Assembly (NCBI GenBank): GCA_019843655.1
Contig: JACDQD010000010.1
Coordinates: forward strand, 6,245,637 to 6,309,636
DNA length: 64,000 nt
Direction of reading: 5' to 3'
Source: Lethocerus indicus
Taxonomy: Eukaryota > Arthropoda > Insecta > Hemiptera > Belostomatidae
Part shown: one piece after another, positions 14,001 to 24,600 of the stretch
Layout of the letters: each line of letters opens with the position of its first letter
Numbering within the stretch: the first letter of the stretch is position 1
The notes under the pieces: generated by a model
The model's database searches: none
The model's input: the letters and a program-made list of their open reading frames with translations, nothing else
Told to the model about the DNA's origin: nothing
Program-made: the position numbers and the translations under genes

Positions 14001-14937
14001 AAATTCCACGTAAAACTTTACTGCTATCACACTTTAGTACTTGATAGAACAAGCTGGGGTACACTGCGAAATTTTTGCTCTGGGCAGGTTTCGAAATCGA
14101 AACATGAAACCTCCGTAACTCCGTGAAGATATTGGGATTGAAAATCGTGTCCTTGCATCCGAGTACCGCGCCTCTTGCAGCCGAGCGATGCCGCAGGAGA
14201 AAGTTCTGTTTTTGCTGGTTGGGGGCGGTTTCGGTTTTGGTCTGAGGAACGGTAGGGGGGGAGGTATTAAGCCCTCGCTGTCCGAATCGACCTCTCGATT
14301 GCGCAACACGTCGGTAGGATTACAAAAAATATATATATATAATTTCCCGTCATACCGAACACGTCACATTATATGGAGAACTAAAATATCTGAGAATAAC
14401 TGTCAGTAGAAGCTCGTTTGGGAATAAGTAACGTCCATTCTCCCGAAACACATCGGGAAAAGGTTTTAAATGTAACTGATACGGCAAAAAATATTTGCGA
14501 CCAGAATGTTATAATTCCTTCTGATTACAAAAACACCGCTTATTATTTTGCAAACCTTTAATTTATAATTTCTTTATAATTGGCATTTAAAAAAAAAAAC
14601 ATGTCTTTATGAGGTGAAAGCGGATAAATTGCAAGAGGTTTTTTCATACTCGTACTAATGGAAATATTTACATATTGATTGTTTTAAGATATTTAATGAT
14701 TTAAAGATTTGATATACAATATTAATATACATAATAATATTAAAATATCTTAATTTTGTTGCTGTCGCCGTATTGTTTTCTGCTTTGGAACAGTTTCGTA
14801 ACAAATCCCGCCGCCGACCGCAGTAGAACTACGGTGATGGGTTACCGTAAAAACCGTATTAAGGTCAGAAAAAAGGTGTGCCCCGGGGTGGACTTCCAGA
14901 TGGAGCGAGTTTGGGATAACGGAGTTTTTGTTGCCGC

Positions 14938-14939
<2 letters not shown>

Positions 14940-14997
<58 letters not shown>
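14940..14997. repeat. GA microsatellite (29 units)
   Basis: An uninterrupted (GA)29 run between GCCGCCC and CGGACAAA. Long open frames on both strands here (14750-15040) exist only because GA/CT repeats contain no stop codons. GA tracts can bind GAGA-type factors in insects, but nothing else suggests a regulatory role. Confidence 0.95.
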
Positions 14998-14998
<1 letters not shown>

Positions 14999-17900
14999 GG
15001 ACAAATGACGGCCATTCTCGTCTACCTTATTTGAAGCCAAAAGGGAAACTTGTCACACCCTCCGGGCAGTAATCGACTCTTTTATTGGCGATAAAATTCG
15101 ATTAACATCTTGACCAAATACCTGATTAGACCAATAAATAATTCCAAACATGATGGACACCCACAGCCTGTATTTTTCTTTGTTACATTGTGAATCGTCT
15201 AATAATTGTCCTAATTTTCTATTTTTAACTGTCTGAGTTTAGTGTCAGGAGACATTGATTTCTTCGGGGGTATTTTTGACTGATTTCTCTTATAAGTTTT
15301 TTGGTGATTTCAAAATGAATATAGTAATTCTATACTTGTAATATCCAGCAAGTAATTAGTATTAATATAAGGCCTTTATTTGTATGTTCATTTTTAAGTC
15401 GCCCTGAAGACAAAGTTCAACGAGAAATTTGTCGGCAAGTACTTTTACAGGGCGCAGTATGAAATCTAGACTATTTTCCAATAGAATGAGCGGATTTTTG
15501 AATTCATTTAACGCTAATAACAAAAGTATTTTTCCAGCAAACATATGGCCGTTGGCCATCATTGTAATGACAATTTGGTCAATTTTGATATTTGTATTCT
15601 GTTACTTTGTAATTGTACCTTTAATATTAGATTCTCGATAGTATAATCGGGCTTAGAAAAGCCCCCCCCCCCGCCCTTGACACTTTGTTGTCGCAGTCCA
15701 CCAAAACGTTGTGCCAACTATTTCAGCGTCACCCAAATATTTCCCAAACTGGCCAACGAACAAAAAAAGAGCCATTTATTTCTGCGGGCGGAGGCAGGCC
15801 GAAATTCGGCCTGAATACGAGATTAAATCCGTGATCTACCGTTCTAATCGCTTTATCCGCATCGCTCTGTAATCGAAATAACTTCTGAGCTTTTGACAGC
15901 GCCAATGTAAGCCCCCCACCAGATAGGTTACCTTCCAGAAAATGACGACCTTTCGACGTCTCACCAATTCCTAATTTTATATGAAGTCACTCTCGAAAAT
16001 ATGGTTTTAATTTTTGATATAATTCATTTTGTAGAAACTTAAAATTAAGGCTGATGTCTATGATTCCATAGTCTCAAAAAATCAATTTTTATCCGGATGA
16101 ATAATTAATTGATGGGCCTCGATTTTTAATGAGATTCATTCACTTGGTCGTTCCCGACTGTTTCACTTAAATTAAGTTTTATTTTATTATTTTATTCCAC
16201 TTTCTATCGCATTAATTGCTTCACTGCCGCAGCGTGGTTCAAATTTTATGAACCTCGTAAATCTATTTTGTAACTCAACTGCCCAGTTTTGTTGACCACG
16301 ATAGGCTGTTATTCTGTGAATATGTTATTGTTGGTTCTAAAAATTAAGTTTCGCGGTCGGATTCGTATTTTAAAACTTTGTTAGAATCTATCTTTTCCTA
16401 AGTACGGTCATGCCAATTTTTGTTCGACTGCTCCGTTATTTCTCAGTTAAACTTTCACTTCTCCCTCCGGTGATTGGTTCTGTTTTTTTTCGAAAAAAAT
16501 GATAAAGGATAACCCGGCAATATTTCAACAATTTCCGGCGTTGTCGGTTCAGATCTTCGAAGGCCTTATCCGGCGCCCTTGTCCTAATTCCGTTCGCGCG
16601 CATTACCCTTCGGCCGAAAATTTCGCTCGGTTTTCGCTTAATGGCGTAATAAGTGCGCCAATATAATTGGCGTAATTTGGCCCTGATACTTCGTGAATCC
16701 GAGTGAAATTGAGAGTGACGCGCCGTGGGTGATGCTGGAAGGGGGGGGCTCCAAATCGCTCTCGGTCTCTACAAAAAGCCCTAAACCGATTTTAATGATT
16801 CTCTGACGAAGTTTTAATACTTCCCGGACCGGTTGATGATCACGGTGGACTCGTCGCTGGATGGAGCCCAATGATGCCAAATGTTGTTCCGCGAAGGAAA
16901 TCCTTATTAGAACAAAAAGACGAGAAGATGTCATCGTGTCCTTTTGATAAAGTGGGTGGTGCGGAAGGGAGAGGATGAACAAGGTCGACAGGAATGGCGC
17001 TCAAGATTACCCGAGGATGGTAACCTTCGTCCCAGATCAATTCCGAATTACGTTTTTGGATCGCAATATAATATTGAAATTACAGAAACGAGTGAAAATG
17101 TCTTCATTGTGGCATTGTGATAATTAAGCCTTGTTTAATTCGAGAACTACCCCGAACCCTCCCCCCTGATTCAAAATATGTGTCAGTCAGTGAAAATAAC
17201 GCAAACGCTTTTAATTCCAATTACTTGCGCTAATTTCATCAGTCAGGTTAACGGAGGTTCAGAAATAAATTTATAACGCAGGTCCCATTCATTTCGAACT
17301 CAGAAACTCGTCCCCGTAATTACACGCGCAGGACGTTTATCGGTACACGATAATTACATTCGGACCTCTCCAACTCTCCCGAACGGTCGCTTTGTAATTA
17401 GAATTAAACAGTGGCATCAAATCAGAACAGTCTGAGAGACCGGTCTTCTGTTATTAGGTCCGCCTTTACCGCTCTTCCTTGTCCCCGTCCTCCGTGCTCC
17501 GTTTATCGGATTAATGCGATCCCCGTGTTTAAATCCCCGTTGGAGGAAAACCCGGAGGGAAAAAATTGAAAACGGGATGATAGAGTCTTAGGGAACGGCA
17601 GAAAAAAGAAATTAAATTAGACATTTGTTGGCCCATTAGCCGCTCCCTTCCCGGTTCTATTATTATTATAGGAGTCGCTGGCAATTTGGCGGTAATTGGG
17701 CGATGCTACTCTATCTGCGCTTCTACTTCTAATGCGGGCAAATTTTTTAGCGAGCCGAGTGGTTTAATGGCTCAATAATACGGTTAGAGACCGTCCACTT
17801 CGCGTTATCGCTTCATCCTACCTGTTATAAACCGGCGGACACTTCATTGAGAAACGGAATTGACCGAAGTGAAATTCATGTCTGTAAAATAGTGCGAATT

Positions 17901-18229
17901 CAAGGGGCGTCCTTAATACAACCAAGCTTTTGTTTTACGGGCGTTTAGTTTTATCCTCTCGTTCTTTTCCCGCAGAACTTAGGCGGGCGAGTTCGACCTT
18001 TCTTCGACCTTACGGAGGACGTCCTCCTCATTGACCGCTTTACGTCATATTTACGTTTTGATTTTTGTTGATCAGCAGTTATATCTTCAGGTGGGAATTG
18101 GGACAATACAGGGTCATGTGATAGGATGCTTTTGAAAAGTTTCCCCTGTATAAAATATATGATGGTAATCATCCCCCATGACTGCTATGCGGGTATGAAA
18201 AATATATGACTCGAGCAAACCACAGTCTA

Positions 18230-18727
18230 TTAGGTTGGCAACTAAGTCATTGCGGATTCCACCGATAACTTGCATTATCAGTGTTTACATCTCAGGACTG
18301 ACAAAGTCTTCCGACATGTTATTACGTGATACTCTATGAAACAATCAATTGAAACGTGGCGAAACAAAACGGACATTATAGTCATATTTCGCGTTTTTAT
18401 TCCCGCAAAATTTAAAAAATACATCTCAAGCTTCTAAAAACTCACGTTCTGTGTAAGGCGTTGGAGCCTTAAAAGAACGTCAGTGCCAAAAAAAGTGTGT
18501 TTGCTAAATTTCATTCGGGTGATCTTTCACTAAATCATGAGGAGCACTTGAAGTCCAGCTAACACCAAATAAAGTCCATAATCGATATCGATCGCCATAG
18601 TACAACACGATATATGGCAGTGTAACTAAATTTAGCCCAACCATGCATTGAAAACTATTTGAAATACCTTTGGTATACAAAAATGCTCCTAATAATCCGC
18701 AGGTGAGATGTTTAGTTGCCAATCCAA
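18230..18727 (+). mobile_element. Decayed mariner element (TTAGGTTGGCAACTAA-type ends)
   Basis: The left end is TTAGGTTGGCAACTAAGT followed by TTGCGGATT. The right end, inverted, is TTGGATTGGCAACTAA followed a little further in by TGCGGATTA. TA flanks both ends (18228-18229 and 18728-18729). These termini resemble those of a mariner subfamily common in insects. The 498-bp interior keeps a broken transposase fragment only. Confidence 0.82.
18509..18673 (+). pseudogene. Mariner transposase, N-terminal remnant with stops
   Basis: On the plus strand the frame reads FHSGDLSLNHEE, later a segment containing DRHSTTRYMAV and finally CIENYLKYL, with in-frame stops between. This matches the transposase helix-turn-helix region, where F.SGD..L precedes a (T)TR.(I/M)A..L motif and an H(L/Y)..L segment. 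The rest of the gene, including the catalytic domain, is missing, and the fragment lies against the right inverted repeat. An open frame on the other strand (18504-18722) is only its antisense shadow. Confidence 0.7.
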
Positions 18728-18729
18728 TA

Positions 18730-19603
18730 TTTTGTGTTTTGCGTATTCTCTATTTTTACAAAGAAAAAAACAATTAATATTTTTTTCTTCTCCCGACATC
18801 CCAAACGTTCCTTACAGACGCCTGAAAAGGAAGTGGCCACGCCACCTAAATGTAAAATAAAAAAAAAAATTTAAAAAGTAATAAAAAAAAGGGGGGAACC
18901 AGTGGGTTTCTCCTCTAATTGTTGTCTATTGTAGCTAGTGCCTATATCAATGTTACTTGTATATTTTTACAGTTGTAACAATAAAAGAGTGAAAAAAATA
19001 TTTGTTTCTTAATTGTCATGAGGTGCATTGACCATAAATAGTCCAAACAACTAACTATATTTGTTATATTTATAATGTAAATGAGTGTATTAATAACGGG
19101 ACGCTAGTGATGAGGGCGGTTTTGGCCGAGGACCAAATAGGCCACGGAATCGTGCAAAGATGATCCTTCTGCCAGGATTGAGCTCTCAATATAAATCTAC
19201 TGTGTACATAATATCCAGTCGGTGGTTGAATGAGCCTGTTACGCTTGTTGTCCTGCGCGTGCTCCATTTAGTCTGTCGGCCGGGGTGGGGTAGCAGCAGA
19301 AGCAGGTAGCTGCCGCGAATTTCACCGTTATATAGGCTTTACCGTTACCGGCGGGGATTGAGTGAGCCCCCCCCCCGGGCTCTTTCTCCAACAACGTCTC
19401 GTCGGCCGAAATAGGGGGGAGGCCCCCCTCGCCGTTTCCCCTACCCCCAGGGCAGGGGCCGAGCTGACCTCACGCCCAGCAAACTGAGCCAAGGTTCTTG
19501 GGCGACCTATTGGGAAGGAAGAAGTCGGAAGGCGGGCCGCGGGCGAAACCTCGTTTTTCTACAATTCAGATTACGCCGGAAGAAAAACCGACTCTAGCTG
19601 TAT
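18730..19603. other. No gene recognised: GC-rich patch
   Basis: The part at about 19260-19560 is clearly richer in G and C than its surroundings, with runs of C and G and several CG dinucleotides. A TATATAGG motif occurs near 19332. No transcript start can be argued from sequence alone. Confidence 0.55.
18788..18826 (-). repeat. Dispersed short repeat shared with 60659-60702
   Basis: TCTCCCGACATCCCAAACG followed by TTCCTTACAGACGCCTGAAA aligns with the block at 60659 with a few substitutions and a small gap. It may belong to the same SINE family. Long A runs follow within 60 bp on the plus strand. Strand is arbitrary. Confidence 0.35.
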
Positions 19604-19611
19604 GTCTAGGG

Positions 19612-20293
19612 CAGTGTTCGGCTCCAGAGCCGCATGCGGCTCTTCGCCTCCCTTAACCCGTTGCCGCACACTTTTTATTCGACGATGTCGCTCAGAAACA
19701 CACTTTTTTTTCAATTGTTTATGGCTGCCAGATGAAATCGATTGTAACCTGTATATTTGGAAGTGAAAATTATCACATTTGACCACAGTTTTTGCAAAAA
19801 AACTGTCGACGGCTATAACCGCTCATCATGTCATTTCGCACTAACGCTGTTCTTTATTTATCAATTAAAATGTGCACGACGGCTATAGCCGTCGCTTGCC
19901 TACATATCGGCAAATATCGGACGGCTGTAGCCGTCATTTACGACAACGGGTTAATTGCGGCTCTGGCACAAATAGCCACGGAAGGCGCAATAATATATTC
20001 ATTTAAAAAAAACTTGGTAAGAAACTAATTACATCTTATTTTCTCTAAATTCGAACGTCTTTGTGTTCACAACACAAATGGTCTGCTTTGAATGACCTGG
20101 AGAAGTAAGACATGATCATTTTCAACGCTTGGAATAGTATTTCTGACTCTTACGATCAGCTGAAAAAGCTCGCGTTTGCTGTTCTTTCCCTTTTCGGTTC
20201 TACATATAATTGCGAGATTTGGCTCACAATTTTTTTAAAAATTGTTGTAATGTTCATATTTGGCTCTTTGGCTAATAAGTTTGCCGACCACTG
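19612..20293. mobile_element. Non-autonomous hAT-family element
   Basis: The element begins CAGTGTTCGGC and ends as the inverse of CAGTGGTCGGCAAAC, the CAGTG-type termini of hAT transposons. It is flanked by a perfect 8-bp duplication GTCTAGGG at 19604-19611 and 20294-20301, the length expected for hAT insertion. The 682 bp have no transposase frame, so it must have been mobilised in trans. Part of its length is a second transposon nested inside. The exact target duplication shows the outer boundaries are right. Confidence 0.88.
19657..19950. mobile_element. piggyBac-like MITE nested inside the hAT element
   Basis: This 294-bp segment starts CCCGTTGCCG and ends CGACAACGGG, short inverted termini beginning CCC. 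It is bordered on both sides by TTAA (19653-19656 and 19951-19954), the target duplication used by piggyBac transposons. Removing it with one TTAA rejoins hAT sequence on either side. Inside are three copies of a palindrome of the form GACGGCTATAGCCGTC, near 19808 (degenerate), 19878 (perfect) and 19920 (one change). It has no coding capacity. Confidence 0.8.
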
Positions 20294-20301
20294 GTCTAGG
20301 G

Positions 20302-21462
20302 TAATCCCAATTGCTGGAGATTACTGAAATCTAATTCACATTTCTAAGTATAGAAAAGTCCTTTTTCATGTTCAAAATATTCTCCAACTATAGGAGTTAG
20401 AGCGACGCTAGGTGCTCTCAGCGAGAGGGGACAGAAACATGAAATCTACGGTATTCCAACCCATCGCAGACCACAAGATATTCTAAAATACTGCAACTGC
20501 TTATCTATGAGAAGAATTATAACAAAAAAATTTTCACCGAAAATATCAAATTCATTAGAATATTGAGTTCCTCTCATTGGGACATGAATAGGGTGCTTTG
20601 CTCGGTGTCTAATGGAAATTCGCTTCTGAGGAACCTACGGCAAGAATGAAGAAGGCCGAATTAGTTGGTCACATGGACCAGCCTGAAAAGAGAATTGACT
20701 GCAATGAAAAATATCTGTCTCCTATTGTAATAATAACAAGCTACCGATGACACTGTCCAGGAGTGTCTTCATAATTGCCAATCGCATGACAAGATATAAT
20801 ATACTGGTCCTGACAATTTGATAAAATAGTCATATTTTATGTACGATCAACATTTACTACGCTCAAACATCTTCGTCGAGTTTTGTGTACGGCCACGCCG
20901 CAAAATCGTGCATTGAATATAATTAGTATTATCGCGGCAGAAGGTTACGGCAAGAGGCAAGAAAAAAAAACTTAACTGGTCGGGCAATAGAAATAATTGG
21001 AAGCGAGTTAGTTTATGTAAACCGGCCTAATATAAATGGGTTTCTATAAACGATTGCTTAACCTTCAATAAAACTGAACCAATTACACTGGCCCGTAGAG
21101 GTAAACTGCTCACATTATGAATTAGGCTAAATAATCGGCAGTTTTTCTATTTTCTACTTGAATTTTATAGAAACTTGAAGTTGGGCATGCGCAACCTACA
21201 ATTTGTCGTCGGTAATAATGATAGGAAAATCGAATAATTGAAATCAGTTAAAAAAATTTCATAACTCTCCCATTTATGACAATATATGCGGTATACTGTA
21301 TAGAGATAGTGCAGAGATAGAAACCCGGACTAGGTCTAGCAAAAAACCGATAGGTGACCGCTAATTATCTATGTGAATTATTTTTTATAGTTTCCAAATT
21401 ATACAATCGTGTGTCTATGAGCTAATTTTTCAACTTTTTGTCTTTTTCCCCCCATTGAAATG
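20302..21462. other. No gene recognised before the recursive-splice-like site
   Basis: Apart from the foldback arm at 20419 and a faint one at about 21314-21356 (GTCTAGCAAAAAACCGA), nothing is recognised. Confidence 0.65.
20419..20482. repeat. Foldback element, outer right-arm fragment
   Basis: The segment reads AGCGAGAGGGGACAGAAACA, then AATCTACGGTATTCCAACCC and a GCAGACCACAAG end, matching the outer right arm of the family. No partner arm lies nearby. Confidence 0.65.
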
Positions 21463-21498
21463 AAACTAATTTATTTGTTTGTCTTTTGCAGGTGAGTA
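21463..21498 (+). promoter_or_regulatory. Candidate recursive splice site (ratchet point)
   Basis: A branch-point-like CTAAT is followed by a T-rich tract (TTTATTTGTTTGTCTTTTG) and CAG, with AG at 21490-21491. A strong donor, GTGAGT, follows immediately at 21492. An acceptor joined directly to a donor is the hallmark of zero-length recursive splice sites used in long insect introns. Strand and position, upstream of the first visible bestrophin exon, fit removal of that gene's upstream intron in two steps. The alternative is a true 3' splice site of an unrecognised exon whose first bases happen to be GTGAGT, since the frame from 21492 stays open for 36 codons. No RNA data are available. Confidence 0.5.
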
Positions 21499-21603
21499 CC
21501 GGATTTTACTACTTCCAGTTCAACGTTTCCGGAAAGCGAGATCCGCAAGTTCTGAACGCAGTAACGTCTAATCAATTTCTCGGTTGTGCCTTTATAATTT
21601 GAA

Positions 21604-24600
21604 TCAGGTAATCCGTTGCAAACCCCCATTTTAGAAGGGCCTAATGGAGCGATTTAAGCGCGTAATTTCTGTCTATTTCAACAAATCGAGGAAATCATTA
21701 GAAACCATTTTCCGGCATCGGGATTGACCTAGATATTTGGACGGGTGTGTTACGGCGTACACTTCGTTCGCTCGGTCGCTAAAAAAAAAAATGCTATTAC
21801 CGAAAAAGAATTCATTAGAGTATCATTTGCTCGGTTCGAATCGGTAATGGGCGCTTTTCGAATCGGCCCGAGCAATTTATGAACTTTCGCTCCCGTCCGG
21901 ATGCGTGTGCTATTCGGGTTATTGGATTTTATGTAATATCGGTTCGCGTGAAAGCCGCCGGCGGTTATTGTTGGCGCCTTCCTAAGTACCTCTTCCAGCG
22001 AGAAATTTTAAGTAAAAAAAATAATACAAACGTACTTTCTAACTGAACTGGAGTAAAGCTCGACCCGCGTTCTAAAATACTTTGCTGAAGGTTTGAAATC
22101 TGAAACAGGATGAAAATTGAAGTTTTTACATATGGTTTTAAAAGTGCTATAAGAAGACAGTGTTAAACGCTTTTTTATAATGTATTAAAGTCCAAATTCT
22201 TTCCATTAGATCATACGAATATAAATTTTAGCTACTGAATGAATATTATAATTTCGGTAGCGTGAAGTCTACGGAGTTATGAGGAAATTTCTGCGAACAA
22301 TTTCGGAATCTATTACGGACATTTTTTGCGCTACATACTAGAAAAACCTTGGTGTTTTCTTCGCGTCAAATTATTCTACATGTCGCACTTTAAAATGCAG
22401 CTTTCTTGCGGCGGTATTCGGCCGACGCCTTGCCCAATAAAAGCGCCGTTGAGGCGTCAAAGGAGCCTTTTATTGTCGCCGGGTAAGCGGGCGGTTCCCG
22501 TTACGGGGACAGAATGGGGCCGGGGATGGCCCCAGCTGTCGGCAGATGAACACCGGTACCGGCCGAGAAAATTATAATAACAACATTCTATTATATGTCC
22601 AAGATTCATGTCATAACAATACCTCATGATAATACCGCACCATTATTGGTTGAAAAAAAAAAACCAAAATTGATTTGTGGGTTAACAAACAATAAGTAAC
22701 AGTGCAGTAACAATACTGACGGTATTACTGACGAAAAGCATATAACACCTCCCATTTTATTGATATTTTATGTCCCTCTAGATGTGCGTTCTTCCAAACT
22801 CCTCTGGGCGTAGCACAATATCCCTCTAGTGTAATAAAATGTACTATTTAAGAAGGCTATGAACGAGGATTTGAAAGTGGAAAACATTGGAATTGGCAGA
22901 GAACAGGGTGCAAAGGGGGAGAATTTATCGCGGTGATTTCAATGGGGTAATAGAAAGGAAGACGTACGGGTAGGTGATTTCAATGCCTGAAATATGAAAA
23001 ACGGTGATCCCAAATTTTCACTCGTTTTTCCTATTCTAATTCAAAATCGATGCTAATCATAGTGAAAATTATAGATCTTGCAAGTGTTAACTGACGGCAT
23101 GACCTGGGCGGGAGAGAGAAATTGCATTCCGGCAATTGCTCCGGATCTCGTGTATTTCTCCGGCTGAATTTTTCTCATTTCTTATGTTTCGGCTTACTTC
23201 GGCGTGTAATTACGTCCATTAAACGGAATATTTCTTTTTTTATGCACGAATTCCTCCGGAGAAATCCGACCACCCGGTCCCTAGAAATTGTTAGGTGATT
23301 CATCCGGACTGACCTCTTGATTAATCCTAATTTATTTAAAATTAATATAATTATTTAATAACTATTTCAGAAAGGTTAATAATATTTTTCAATTGACCCC
23401 CCGTGAATTTAGGGTAATGCCGGAGCGAGTTGCAGAAAAAATTCACCAGTCTATGTGTAGAAATTTATGATATCGTGCCCATCTTCAGTAATCGTTAATT
23501 TTCAGTTGGCTGAATGCATCCCGAATGAAAACGTTAGGTGTTGAAATTTGTTCTGCGAATTCGTTCCCGGTCATTGAATTTGGCAAAAACGCAAGCTTGC
23601 AACTATATATATATATATATTTGCGCACACAGACGGTTGCGATGTTGTCCCGTGTACACACACGTTGAATCTGAAACGCGGATATTCGCTCATGAATAGG
23701 GGCGCTATAGCCCGTTTAGCAATGGCGATGATGCACGGCCCAGTTTGCCGAGAAACGTCAAAAGGTCGTTACCTTCGCGCGCTCGAAATGGTGTCACACG
23801 GCGAATTAATTAACCGAGTTGAAATTTTTCAAACGCCAGTCCCATTCTTCCGTCCCGGAACGATGCCCCAGCCCGGGGCCTTCGGCGGTTCGTAAATATT
23901 TGCCTTTTAAAACCGCTATAGCAATATTCAATAACTCGTAAATAACACATTTGTAACAATCTGATAATAACAATGTATGACTTCCGCAGGAATTTTTACT
24001 AGATATTAATTGACTATACAGATGTATACCTTATAATTATCCTCTGATATGATTAAAAACACGTGGAGTTTTATGCCAAAGACCATGCATTAATTTTCTT
24101 ATACTTTCGTAGAATGATGAATTGTTGCGATTCCTATTATAAATTTCCAATTTAGATTTTTCAACTAAATTCGTAAGCCCAGTCTTTTTCTTTCATGAAG
24201 ATGAAACCCGAAACTGCAGATTATAATTCGAGGAAAATTCGGTACGCTACCGGTGTCCGAACACATTTTTGATGAGGAAATCACCGGTATTCGGAATTCC
24301 CGTTCAATTATTTCCTTCCCGGTCACTCTTTCCTTTGAATACAATTTGTAACTGATTAAACGAGTGGAGCTCATAGTCGCCGGAATGATAAGCACAGTAC
24401 GACTGCTCTTCAATGACATTCAGAAAATTCAGATGAGGACCATCCCAGTTATTGTAGGAATGTTGTTGTTTAAGGGAATTTCCAGACGTTCGCAATGGGG
24501 CGTCCGAAACGAGGAAACGTTCCAGTTTGACGAGATCGCTCCGGGAAATCGGAGGACGAGAAATTCTCCGCGTTTCACATCATCTGTGTTGTGCAAGTTT

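Larger units (their letters stand above)
10463..18227. other. No gene recognised: plain sequence with microsatellites
   Basis: The stretch holds the CT and GA microsatellites and homopolymer runs (for example C at about 15660). The minus-strand frame 10957-11307 (116 codons) partly depends on the CT repeat and has no recognised domain. Confidence 0.65.

Noticed and set aside
14750..15040. Two overlapping open frames on opposite strands
   Set aside because: Both are kept open by the GA microsatellite.
18504..18722. Minus-strand 72-codon frame that looks membrane-protein-like
   Set aside because: It is the antisense of the decayed mariner, and its start lies within the inverted repeat.
22640..22870. 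Similar CCCTCTAG and ATTTTATT pieces, as a possible MITE
   Set aside because: Orientation is not consistently inverted and no target duplication was found.
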